A DNA stretch of 7,965 nucleotides, from contig URAQ01000068.1 in NCBI GenBank assembly GCA_900545875.1, positions 1 through 7,965 of the forward strand, in the 5' to 3' direction. The notes beneath the pieces were generated by a model, which was not told the DNA's origin, made no database searches, and worked only from the letters and a program-made list of their open reading frames with translations. Source of the DNA: an uncultured Collinsella sp. (GTDB lineage: Bacteria > Actinomycetota > Coriobacteriia > Coriobacteriales > Coriobacteriaceae). Made by a program: the position numbers and the translations under genes. This document shows, in pieces, positions 1-6,410 of this stretch. Position 1 is the first letter of the stretch, and each line of letters begins with the position of its first letter.

Positions 1-80
1 GAGGCGCGTTGAGACGTGCGAATCCCTCGCGCCCCGTCTGCTCGCCGTAACCACGGCGGTTTACCTGAATGGAGATAACC
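1..80 (+). other. Upstream edge and 5' leader of the PfkB kinase gene
   Basis: No complete gene fits here. One forward frame is open from the left edge to a TAA at 49-51, and another stays open into the following gene; either could be the last codons of an upstream gene, and I recognise neither. A small 5-bp hairpin (43-47 with 54-58, loop TAACCA) lies just before the ribosome binding site. No convincing -35/-10 pair is visible, so the kinase is probably transcribed from further left as part of an operon. Confidence 0.3.
71..74 (+). promoter_or_regulatory. Ribosome binding site that sets the PfkB kinase start at 81
   Basis: GGAG lies 6 bases before the ATG at 81. The in-frame ATG at 69 directly precedes this motif and has no purine-rich sequence of its own, so 81 is the better start and the protein begins MAAYPISVLGFGDN. 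Confidence 0.75.
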
Positions 81-953
81 ATGGCAGCCTATCCTATAAG
101 CGTGCTTGGCTTTGGAGACAACGTTGTCGATAAGTACGAGCACATCAAGACCATGTATCCCGGCGGCAATGCAGTTAACTTCGCCGTCTTCGCCAAGAAG
201 CTCGGCGTCGATCGCAGCGCCTACATGGGAATCTTCGGATCAGATGAGGAGGCCGAGCACGTTATAGCATCGCTCGAGGACGAGGGCGTCGAGCTTCTTC
301 GCTGCCAGCAGGTCCTGGGCGTCAACGGCGCCGCTCGCGTGACCGTTGACGAGACCGGGGACCGTATCTTCCTGGGCTCCAATGAAGGCGGCATACGTGG
401 CGACATGCGCTACGTGATAGACCGCTTCGCCGCCGAGTACGTCAGCGGCTTCGATTTGGTGCACAGCGGCAACTACTGCTTCACCGAGCGCGAGCTCCCC
501 AAGATCAAGGCTGCCGGCGTGCCTATCAGCTTCGACTTCTCCGATGACTCCACCGACGAGTACTTCGGGCAGATTGCGCCATTTGTGACGTACGCCTTTA
601 TGTCCATGGGCGACGCTTCCCTGGAGGATATCAAGGCGAAGCTCGAGTGGGTGAAGGCCCTTGGCCCTCAAATCGTATGCGCATCGCGCGGGAGCAAGGG
701 CTCCGTCGCCTATGACGGCGAAAACTTCTACGAGCAGGGCATCAAGCCCGTGGCGCCCGAGGAGCTCAAAGACGCTATGGCGGCCGGCGATTCACTGCTG
801 ACGGCGTTTTTGGTCACCTATCTTTCCAAGAAGAAGGCCGGCGAGTGCGGCGAGGCCGCGATTCGCGAGAGCTTGGACTTCGCTGCCGGTTTTGCGGCGG
901 AGACCTGCAAGATCGAGGGCAGTTGGGGCCACCCGCTGGTCTACGAGAACTAG
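81..953 (+). CDS. frlD: PfkB-family kinase, fructoselysine 6-kinase-like (FrlD)
   Basis: A cytosolic ribokinase-fold sugar kinase of 290 residues (E. coli FrlD is about 260). FrlD uses ATP to phosphorylate fructoselysine at C6, so that the FrlB deglycase can split it into glucose 6-phosphate and lysine. Visible matches to FrlD, in order: GFGDNVVDKY near residues 10-19, the substrate-binding PGGNAVN at 27-33, a FDFSD segment at 151-155, the ATP-side GSKGSVAYDG at 204-213, the active-site AAGDS at 234-238 with catalytic Asp237, and GSWGHP near the C-terminus, matching the GAWG end of FrlD. Most PfkB kinases have GAGD at the active site; here the first Gly is Ala. The start at 81 is chosen from the GGAG at 71-74. 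A second, truncated PfkB-like frame follows at 1008. The family is certain; the exact Amadori substrate (fructoselysine, glucoselysine or another fructosamine) is inferred, and the rest of the pathway would lie left of the window. Confidence 0.85.
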   Translation: MAAYPISVLGFGDNVVDKYEHIKTMYPGGNAVNFAVFAKKLGVDRSAYMGIFGSDEEAEHVIASLEDEGVELLRCQQVLGVNGAARVTVDETGDRIFLGSNEGGIRGDMRYVIDRFAAEYVSGFDLVHSGNYCFTERELPKIKAAGVPISFDFSDDSTDEYFGQIAPFVTYAFMSMGDASLEDIKAKLEWVKALGPQIVCASRGSKGSVAYDGENFYEQGIKPVAPEELKDAMAAGDSLLTAFLVTYLSKKKAGECGEAAIRESLDFAAGFAAETCKIEGSWGHPLVYEN

Positions 954-959
954 TTTTTT
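936..959 (+). terminator. Weak hairpin plus T6 overlapping the frlD stop codon
   Basis: CTGGT at 936-940 can pair with ACTAG at 949-953 (one G-U pair), followed by six T at 954-959. The stem is only 5 bp, so at most a weak intrinsic terminator. The well-formed start signals of the next frame at 1008 suggest transcription once continued through it. Confidence 0.25.
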
Positions 960-1123
960 GTCGTGGCGGGGTGTCTTGGGGCGCCCCGCATTGCGTTAGG
1001 AGTCAAGATGTCCGTTCGTGCCTGCGCGGCAGGATTTTGCTGCGCCGATGTCTACCAGAATCTGGATCCCCTGGGTTGCATCCAAGGGGGCCTCTCAGGA
1101 GCGCTTCGAGGGGTGCTTCTTGA

Positions 1124-1161
1124 GTATATGAAGGCAAAAGGGATATGCAATCTTCATATAC
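1124..1161. repeat. 10-bp inverted repeat with 18-base loop
   Basis: GTATATGAAG at 1124-1133 is perfectly complementary to CTTCATATAC at 1152-1161. A competing pairing exists: GAAGGC at 1130-1135 can instead pair with GCCTTC at 1163-1168, so the two stems exclude each other. It lies inside the non-conserved part of the remnant frame. It could be an operator-like palindrome or an RNA fold; no direct evidence separates these. Confidence 0.5.
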
Positions 1162-1201
1162 GGCCTTCTTTTAGAGGGCGTTGTCCTTACTCTTTCATCT
1201 C

Positions 1202-1232
1202 CTTGCCTATGGACATTTTGTCCATAGGCAAG
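1202..1232. repeat. Perfect 14-bp inverted repeat (hairpin), 3-base loop
   Basis: CTTGCCTATGGACA at 1202-1215 and its exact complement at 1219-1232 flank TTT. No T tract follows on either strand, so it is not a standard intrinsic terminator, although such a stable stem may still pause polymerase or protect a 3' end. It is AT-richer than the genes around it. Alternatives are a palindromic operator or the end of a small repeat element; copy number elsewhere in the genome is unknown. Confidence 0.7.
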
Positions 1233-1267
1233 AGTCCATGGTCGAGATCATGGTGAAGTTCTGCGGC

Positions 1268-1279
1268 CAGTAATTACTG
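1268..1279. repeat. 12-bp perfect palindrome CAGTAATTACTG
   Basis: A self-complementary 12-mer in an AT-rich patch between the hairpin and the terminator candidates. Its size fits a dimeric repressor site, but no promoter or gene start is close enough to give it an obvious role. It may be chance. Confidence 0.3.
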
Positions 1280-1304
1280 CATTACATATTCTGTTGTCAC
1301 CTGG

Positions 1305-1330
1305 GAGGCTCGCTTTTGCGGGCCTCTTTG
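1305..1330 (+). terminator. Candidate intrinsic terminator for plus-strand transcripts
   Basis: GAGGCTCGC at 1305-1313 pairs with GCGGGCCTC at 1318-1326 (one G-U pair) around a TTTT loop, followed by TTTGCGTTG, a short T-rich tail on the plus strand. There is no T tract on the minus-strand side. Its position fits the end of a transcript through frlD and the remnant frame. The tail is poor, so efficiency is uncertain. Confidence 0.5.
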
Positions 1331-1356
1331 CGTTGCTAAGGGGTCATGGTCTGTCG

Positions 1357-1395
1357 ATAAATAAAGCGCCCGCTTGCGGGGGAGCAAGCGGGCGC
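1357..1395 (-). terminator. Strong intrinsic terminator of the pstP-rodA/pbpA-pknB operon
   Basis: GCGCCCGCTTGC at 1366-1377 and its exact complement at 1384-1395 form a 12-bp, mostly G/C stem with a 6-base loop. Read on the minus strand, the stem is followed by TTTATTTAT (1357-1365), a classic U-rich tail. It lies about 50 bases beyond the pknB stop codon. Confidence 0.85.
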
Positions 1396-1447
1396 CGTTG
1401 AGCGAATATGTTTGCGGCCCTAGCCGCTGCGGGTGATGGGTCCTCGA

Positions 1448-3391
1448 CTAGTTAGTCGTGCCGGAATCGTCGCCCGAATCGGAGCCAGAAAGCGAAACCG
1501 TCAACGTGATCGTGCTGTCGGTGGACTGCTTACCGGTGGGGGAGACGCCCGTAACGGTGGCATTCTCGTTGCCGCTCACGGGGTTGCCGTTCTGATCGCA
1601 GAATGCGATGTTGTAGAAACCGGCGTTGTTGAGCGCGGTGACGGCGGCGGAGATGCTCTTGCCGTACAGGTTGCCCGGGACGCTGGCCTTGCCGGACTTC
1701 TTGGCGATGACGACGGTGATCGTGGCGCCGGGCTTCTGCTTGCCGCTGGGGTTCCAGCTAATTACGGTGCCCTCGGTAACCGAGTCGTTTTCCTGGTAGC
1801 TCACGTCGACGCCAAAGCCAGCCATGTCGAGAGCGTTGCGCGCCTGGGCTTCGGTCATGTCGGTCAGATCGGGCACCGAGGTGGTGTCCGGGCCGCTGGA
1901 GACCTTGTACGAGATAGTCGTGCCCTTCTCGACCTCCTTGCCGGCAGCAGTGCTCTGCTCAAAGACCTGGCCCTCTTCGGCCTCATTGGCTTCCTCCGAA
2001 GCGCTGCCCTTCAGGCCCACGCTTGCCAGTGCGGCCTCGGCCTGGTCCTTGGTCAGGCCGACGAGCCGCGGAACCTCAACCTTCTCGGAGGGCTTAGGGC
2101 CCTTGGAGATTACCAGGTTCACCCTCGTGCCCTTGGCCTTCTTGGTGTTGCCGTTGGGGGTCTGCTCGGCGACCTTTCCCTCGTCGACATCGTCGTTATA
2201 GCTCTGGTCGACAGTTCCGACCTCGAGGCCGGCCTCCTTGATCAGCTCGATAGCGGTCTCCTGGTCCTTGCCCAGCACGTCGGGCACCGTGACCTGTTCG
2301 CCACTGAACATGCCCGTGGCAAAGGCCACCACCACGCCAATCACGGCGACGGCGGCAATCACGGCGGCGATGATCTTGTTCTTGTTGGACTTAGGCTTCT
2401 CGACCTCGTAGGAGCCCGTGGAGCCCGAGACAGCGCTACGGGCGGTATTCTGACCGCTCACGCCCGAGACGGGACGAACCATAGCGCGCGTTGAGTCGGA
2501 AAGCTCGCGGGTCTTGGTGGCACCCAGGTCGCCGGCGGCACCGATGATGCGCGTGGGCTCCGAGACATTGACGGCACGGCCGGACAGGTAGCTGTTGAGT
2601 ACCTGGCGCAGCTCGTCGGCCGTCTGGAAGCGGTTTGCCGGGTCCTTCTCCATGCACTTGAGGATAATGCGCTCCAGGTCGGCATCGACGCCGGAGTTGA
2701 TCTGGCTCGGAGGGATGGGGAGCTCGTTGACCTGCTTGAGCGCGACCGAGATGGCATCGTCGCCGTCAAAGGGTACGCGGCCGGTGGCGCACTCGTACAT
2801 GACGACACCCAGCGAGTAGATATCCGAGGTGGGGCCGAGGTCCTGACCACGGGTCTGCTCGGGGCTGACGTAGTGGGCGGTTCCCAGCACGTTGTTGTCT
2901 TGCGTGAGGTGGCTGTTCTTGGCGCGTGCGATGCCAAAATCCATGACCTTGATGTTGCCGTCGGGCAGCACCATGATGTTTTGCGGCTTGATGTCGCGGT
3001 GGATAATCTCGTGCTTGTGTGCGACCGAAAGCGCGGAGCTGATCTGCGAGCCGATCTGTGCGACCTTCTTGGGATCGAGGGCGCCGTGGCTCTTGATGCC
3101 GCTCTTAAGGTCGGTACCGCGCAGGTACTCCATGACGATGTAATAGGTGTCGCCGTCCTTGCCCCAGTCGTAGACGCCCACGATATAGGGGGAGGACAGG
3201 CCGGCAGCTGCCTGGGCCTCCTGCTTAAAGCGGGCGGCGAAGGTGGCGTCGCCGGCATACTGCGGCAGCATGATCTTGACGGCGACCGTGCGGTCGAGGA
3301 CCTGATCCTGTGCACGGAAGACGGTCGCCATGCCGCCTGTTCCCACCTTATCCTTGAGGAGGTATCTTCCCCCGAGGACCCTCTGTTCCAT
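1448..3391 (-). CDS. pknB: PASTA-domain serine/threonine protein kinase (PknB type)
   Basis: A membrane receptor kinase of 647 residues that phosphorylates cell-wall and division proteins in response to extracellular muropeptide or lipid II. The intracellular kinase domain (about residues 8-268) has the glycine loop GTGGMATV at 17-24, ATP-binding Lys39 in VAVK, catalytic HRDIKPQN at 131-138, DFG at 151-153 and activation-segment GTAHYVSPEQ at 170-179. A Thr/Ser-rich juxtamembrane stretch (about 275-335) follows, then one membrane helix (about 340-361). Outside lie four PASTA repeats: about 365-431, 437-500, 503-567 and 568-636, the last beginning SVPGNLYGKS. A short Gly/Ser/Asp tail ends the protein. 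Four PASTA repeats matches M. tuberculosis PknB. The start is ATG 3391, with AGGAG 5 bases upstream; the ATG at 3406 lies upstream of that motif and has no site of its own. It is the last gene of the operon, 132 bases after the RodA-PbpA fusion. All catalytic residues are intact. Confidence 0.95.
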   Translation of the reverse strand: MEQRVLGGRYLLKDKVGTGGMATVFRAQDQVLDRTVAVKIMLPQYAGDATFAARFKQEAQAAAGLSSPYIVGVYDWGKDGDTYYIVMEYLRGTDLKSGIKSHGALDPKKVAQIGSQISSALSVAHKHEIIHRDIKPQNIMVLPDGNIKVMDFGIARAKNSHLTQDNNVLGTAHYVSPEQTRGQDLGPTSDIYSLGVVMYECATGRVPFDGDDAISVALKQVNELPIPPSQINSGVDADLERIILKCMEKDPANRFQTADELRQVLNSYLSGRAVNVSEPTRIIGAAGDLGATKTRELSDSTRAMVRPVSGVSGQNTARSAVSGSTGSYEVEKPKSNKNKIIAAVIAAVAVIGVVVAFATGMFSGEQVTVPDVLGKDQETAIELIKEAGLEVGTVDQSYNDDVDEGKVAEQTPNGNTKKAKGTRVNLVISKGPKPSEKVEVPRLVGLTKDQAEAALASVGLKGSASEEANEAEEGQVFEQSTAAGKEVEKGTTISYKVSSGPDTTSVPDLTDMTEAQARNALDMAGFGVDVSYQENDSVTEGTVISWNPSGKQKPGATITVVIAKKSGKASVPGNLYGKSISAAVTALNNAGFYNIAFCDQNGNPVSGNENATVTGVSPTGKQSTDSTITLTVSLSGSDSGDDSGTTN

Positions 3392-3523
3392 TCCTGCTCC
3401 TAACATAACTATTCGCTCAACGATGTGTGTAGTACCAAATGTGTGGCCGCTGGGGCCGTGTGGCGCGTTGCCGCTAGCTCATCGGCCGCGGCGTGCCCCA
3501 AGTATCCGCCTTGATCATGGGCA
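3392..3523 (-). other. Spacer between rodA/pbpA and pknB with fold potential and RBS
   Basis: This 132-base gap is long for an operon whose previous junction is only 16 bases. It holds the AGGAG ribosome binding site of pknB (3397-3401) and nested inverted repeats: TGGGGC 3451-3456 with GCCCCA 3495-3500, and GCCGC 3470-3474 with GCGGC 3488-3492. A poor promoter-like pair may exist on the minus strand (TTGGTA at 3433-3438, then AATAGT after 19 bases), too weak to call. The spacer may let pknB be expressed separately, by processing, partial termination or an internal promoter. Confidence 0.4.
3397..3401 (-). promoter_or_regulatory. Ribosome binding site that sets the pknB start at 3391
   Basis: AGGAG on the minus strand, 5 bases before ATG 3391. 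It falls within the first codons of the longer frame starting at 3406, which would add only MLGAG, so the shorter protein beginning MEQRVLGGRY is preferred. Confidence 0.8.
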
Positions 3524-6394
3524 TCACGCTCCCTGTGCGGCGAGCGCCGCGGTCAGGACGATGCCGGCAATCTTGGCCGCCTTGACGTCGTGTTTGTCGT
3601 AATCCTCCAGGGCCACCGAGATGGCGACCGTGGGTGAATCGTAAGGTGCAAAGCCAACAAACGTAGAGTTGACGTTGGTGCCGCCGGTCTCGGGCGAACC
3701 GGTCTTGCCGGCGACCTTGACGCCCGGAATCTGGGCATCGGTGCCGGTACCGGACTGGACGACGGCGAGCATGGCCTGCTTGACCTGGTCGGCCGTGGTG
3801 GAGCTGACAGCCTGGCCCAGCGAGCGGGACTGCGTGGTCTTAACCACGGTTCCGTCCGGGGCGAGTATCTGGGACACAAAGAACGGGTCCATGACCACGC
3901 CGCTGTTGGCGATAGCGGCAGCGATCACGCAACTCTGCATAACGGTGGTCTGCGGGCCAGGCGTGTGGTCCATGCCGACGGGCTGGCCGGCGCCTGCCCA
4001 AGCGGTCTCCCACTCGGTCATAAGCGACGGGTCGGCCATGATGGAGGCCGCGGCGGTAAGGTCCTGACCCAGCTTTTGCCCATAGCCAAAGGCGTTGGCA
4101 AACTGTACCAGCGAGTTGGCGCCGACCTCGTTGGCCACCTGGCCAAAGACGACGTTGGACGACACGGCGAAGGCCTGCTGCAGGCTGATGGTTCCGTAGC
4201 TCTCGTTGGCATAGTTGGTGACCGGCGCGTTGCCAATATCCATGGAGCCGGGCGCCTGGTACGTGCTGGTAAGGCTGGCGGTGCCGGTTTCGAGCGCCGC
4301 GGAGAGCGTGACGACCTTAAAGGTCGAGCCCGGGGTGTACAGCGCGTCCATGGCACGGTCGTACATGGAGCCGTCCTCGCCGCCGCCCGACTGCATCAGC
4401 GCATCGATGTTGGTGTTGTCGTAGGTGGGCGAGCTCGCGCACGCAAGGACCGCACCGGTGCGCGGATCCATGACCACCACAGCGCCCTTAAAGCCCTTGA
4501 GCGCCTGCTCGGCGGCCGTCTGGATGCGCGAGTCGATGGTGAGCTTGGCGGTATTGCCCGGCTGGGTCTGCCCCGCGAGCGACGCGATGGCGTTGTTCCA
4601 GCTGGAGTAATCCTTGGAGCCGGTGAGCGTATCGTTCATGACGCTCTCGATGCCGGCGGTGCCGTATTGCTGGCTCACGTAGCCCACCACGTGCGCGGCC
4701 ATGTTGCCGTTGGGGTAGGAACGGGCGTAGGTGCCGTCCTCCTGTTGCAGCGACTCGGCTAGCGTCACGCCGTCGGACGTGATGATGGAACCGCGCTGGA
4801 TGTACTTGGAGCGGGCGATGGTGTGGTTGTTGGTCGGCATGTCCTGATAGTCCTTGGCCTTGATGACCTGGACATAGGTGAGGTTGCCGATAAGGATGGC
4901 GAACAGCGCCGTAAAGGCGAGCACCGCGCGGGTTAGACGGTTGGCAAGAGCAACGCGGCCGAGCACACCGGATTCAGGCGTGTCGAGCAGGCGACGGCGC
5001 ATACGCGAGCCGATGGAATGGCTGCCGCTGCCGTAGGAAGACGAGGTGGCAAAGCGCGTGCCCGTCGGGGCGGCGGCAGATGCGACCTGATCATCGGTGA
5101 TGGCGGCCATGGTGCCGGTGCCGGTAAGCTCGGCCTCGCGTCCGGTCGCCTCGTCACCGGCGCGCAGCAGGAGCGCGACGATGATAAAGCTCGCCAGCAG
5201 AGAGGAGCCGCCCTGGCTCATAAAGGGCAGGGTGACGCCGGTCAGCGGGATCAGGCGGGTTACGCCGCCAACGATCAAGAAGGCCTGGAAGCTGATGGCG
5301 GCCGTAAGGCCTGTGGCACTAAAGGCGGCGAGGTCGGATTTAGCGCGGGCAGCCGTGGTGAGGCCACGCACGGCAAAGAGCATAAACAGGATGAGCACGG
5401 CGCCGCCGCCCAAAAGGCCCATCTCCTCGCCGATAGCCGAGAAGATAAAGTCGGACTCGACGACAGGGATGTTGTTGGCCATGCCGTTGCCGATGCCAAC
5501 ACCGACCAGACCGCCATCGGCAAGCGAGAAGAGCGACTGGACGATCTGGTAGCCCTGGCCCTGGGCGTCCTTAAACGGATCGAGCCAAACCTGGAAACGC
5601 ACCTGAACGTGAGACAGGAACTTGTAGGCGCCCACGGCTCCAACGGCTAAGAGCGCAAGGCCGATAACGACATACGAAAAGCGCCCCGTGGCAACGTAGA
5701 GCATCAGCAAGAAGATGGTGTAGAACAGCACGGCCGAACCCAGGTCGCGTTCGAAGACGACGACGAGCAGGCACACACCCCACACGGCAAACAGCGGCAG
5801 CAGTAGTCGCAGGCGAGGGATCTTAAAGCCCAGGATCTTGCGGTTGGAGATGGAGAGCAGCTCGCGGTTCTCGGCCAGGTACCCAGCTAGGAACAGCACG
5901 ATAAAGACCTTGGCGAACTCGCCGGGCTGGATGGTAAAGCCCGCGATGCGAATCCACAGCTTGGAGCCCGAGATCGTGGTGCCGATAAAGATAGGCAGCA
6001 TCAGCAGGATGATGCCGATAATGCCAAAGGTGTACTTGTAGCGCATGACCACGTCGAGGTTTTTGACCAGTGCAAGCGTTCCCACCATGAGCGCCACCGA
6101 GACAAACAGGATGATGAGCTGTGAGATGGCGAGAGCGGGGGCGAGACGCGTCACGAACGTGATGCCGATGCCCGAAAGTATAAATACGATGGGCAGGATG
6201 GCGGGGTCGGCACCGGGCGCCAAGATGCGCACGGCAATGTGGGCCGCGGCAAAGGCGGCAAAGAGGCCGATCGGTACGGCGAGCGTCTCAAAGGAGATGG
6301 CAGCGCCCGCGGTGAGGACGTACATCGCATACAGCAGGATGACGGGGAACGCCGAGGCGATGAGCAAGAGCAGCTCGGTGTTGCGGCGACTCAT
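3524..6394 (-). CDS. rodA/pbpA: RodA-PbpA fusion: SEDS glycosyltransferase plus class B PBP
   Basis: One uninterrupted 956-residue protein joins two enzymes normally encoded separately. The N-terminal half (about 1-411) is a SEDS lipid II polymerase with about 12 hydrophobic segments. Like M. tuberculosis RodA it opens with RRNTELLLL, and it carries the external-loop motif WLDPFKD (270-276, containing the likely catalytic Asp), then GYQIVQSLFS, ESDFIFSAIGEEMG (313-326), GGVTRLIPLTG and MSQGGSS. A 75-residue hydrophilic, Ser/Thr-rich linker with an RMRRRL basic patch follows (about 412-487), then one membrane helix (about 487-509) and a complete PbpA-type transpeptidase with STFK (690-693, nucleophile Ser690), SSN (745-747) and KTG (897-899). 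Topology is consistent: the linker would be cytosolic and the transpeptidase outside. The product should both polymerise and cross-link peptidoglycan. ATG 6394 is preferred because AAAGGGAG lies 8 bases before it; GTG 6403 overlaps that motif. It starts 16 bases after the PP2C stop, suggesting coupled translation. Confidence 0.93.
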   Translation of the reverse strand: MSRRNTELLLLIASAFPVILLYAMYVLTAGAAISFETLAVPIGLFAAFAAAHIAVRILAPGADPAILPIVFILSGIGITFVTRLAPALAISQLIILFVSVALMVGTLALVKNLDVVMRYKYTFGIIGIILLMLPIFIGTTISGSKLWIRIAGFTIQPGEFAKVFIVLFLAGYLAENRELLSISNRKILGFKIPRLRLLLPLFAVWGVCLLVVVFERDLGSAVLFYTIFLLMLYVATGRFSYVVIGLALLAVGAVGAYKFLSHVQVRFQVWLDPFKDAQGQGYQIVQSLFSLADGGLVGVGIGNGMANNIPVVESDFIFSAIGEEMGLLGGGAVLILFMLFAVRGLTTAARAKSDLAAFSATGLTAAISFQAFLIVGGVTRLIPLTGVTLPFMSQGGSSLLASFIIVALLLRAGDEATGREAELTGTGTMAAITDDQVASAAAPTGTRFATSSSYGSGSHSIGSRMRRRLLDTPESGVLGRVALANRLTRAVLAFTALFAILIGNLTYVQVIKAKDYQDMPTNNHTIARSKYIQRGSIITSDGVTLAESLQQEDGTYARSYPNGNMAAHVVGYVSQQYGTAGIESVMNDTLTGSKDYSSWNNAIASLAGQTQPGNTAKLTIDSRIQTAAEQALKGFKGAVVVMDPRTGAVLACASSPTYDNTNIDALMQSGGGEDGSMYDRAMDALYTPGSTFKVVTLSAALETGTASLTSTYQAPGSMDIGNAPVTNYANESYGTISLQQAFAVSSNVVFGQVANEVGANSLVQFANAFGYGQKLGQDLTAAASIMADPSLMTEWETAWAGAGQPVGMDHTPGPQTTVMQSCVIAAAIANSGVVMDPFFVSQILAPDGTVVKTTQSRSLGQAVSSTTADQVKQAMLAVVQSGTGTDAQIPGVKVAGKTGSPETGGTNVNSTFVGFAPYDSPTVAISVALEDYDKHDVKAAKIAGIVLTAALAAQGA

Positions 6395-6402
6395 AAGCGG
6401 CA

Positions 6403-6410
6403 CTCCCTTT
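6403..6410 (-). promoter_or_regulatory. Ribosome binding site that sets the rodA/pbpA start at 6394
   Basis: AAAGGGAG on the minus strand lies 8 bases before ATG 6394, immediately after the stop codon of the phosphatase gene (6411-6413). The GTG at 6403 uses the last base of this motif and cannot be served by it. Confidence 0.75.

Larger units (their letters stand above)
1008..1256 (+). pseudogene. Truncated PfkB-like kinase remnant (N-terminus only)
   Basis: The ATG at 1008 has an excellent ribosome binding site, AGGAG at 998-1002 with 5 bases of spacing. The first 19 residues, MSVRACAAGFCCADVYQNL, look like the first beta-strand and Asp-Val-Tyr motif that open PfkB/FrlD-like kinases (compare VLGFGDNVVDKYEHI in the gene just upstream). 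The family's next motif, PGGN/PTGN, is missing. From about codon 20 the 82-residue frame has no PfkB character, is rich in Cys and basic residues, and reads through the 1202-1232 hairpin to a TGA at 1254-1256. I infer an internal deletion or rearrangement of a second kinase gene that was cotranscribed with frlD. An alternative frame after about 1064 (ending near 1131) gives a short peptide containing VASKGASQERFEG, possibly the far side of a frameshifted junction; this is uncertain. A genuine small Cys-rich protein cannot be excluded. Confidence 0.5.
954..1447. other. Convergent intergenic region between frlD and pknB
   Basis: About 490 bases without an intact recognisable gene, lying between two genes that point toward each other. 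From left to right it holds a T6 tract (954-959), a GC-rich inverted repeat (GCGGGG 966-971 with CCCCGC 984-989, no T run after it), a truncated PfkB-like frame (1008-1256), two inverted repeats (1124-1161 and 1202-1232), a 12-bp palindrome (1268-1279), a plus-direction terminator candidate (1305-1330) and the minus-direction terminator of the pknB operon (1357-1395). Codon usage beyond about 1065 no longer looks coding. The density of repeats and the gene remnant suggest a decaying segment after a deletion. Confidence 0.6.

Noticed and set aside
240..671. 143-codon minus-strand frame opposite frlD
   Set aside because: No matching domain or start signals, and it overlaps entirely with the well-conserved kinase gene.
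966..989. GC-rich inverted repeat GCGGGG/CCCCGC as an frlD terminator
   Set aside because: The stem is only 6 bp with a 12-base loop (or a simple GGGGCGCCCC palindrome), no T tract follows, and it directly precedes a ribosome binding site.
845..1123. 92-codon plus-strand frame overlapping the end of frlD
   Set aside because: Starts inside frlD in another frame without a ribosome binding site, and is Arg/Gly/Ser-rich as expected for out-of-frame GC-rich DNA.
1283..1292. AT-rich TATTCT as a promoter -10 box
   Set aside because: No acceptable -35 element at the right distance and no gene downstream on the plus strand before the terminators.
1433..2494. 353-codon open frame on the plus strand opposite pknB
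   Set aside because: Opposite-strand shadow in GC-rich coding DNA. Its translation is low-complexity (Gly/Leu/Asp-rich) with no recognisable domain, while the minus strand encodes the PASTA repeats exactly.
3965..4762. 265-codon open frame on the plus strand opposite the transpeptidase domain
   Set aside because: Antisense shadow rich in Gly/Val/Arg. The minus strand carries the catalytic STFK and SSN motifs in this interval.
4934..5161. Possible sequencing error that artificially joins rodA and pbpA
   Set aside because: The linker is in frame throughout, keeps the same codon usage, and its composition and topology are sensible (cytosolic, ending in a basic patch before the membrane helix). 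No internal stop or start with a ribosome binding site suggests two genes.
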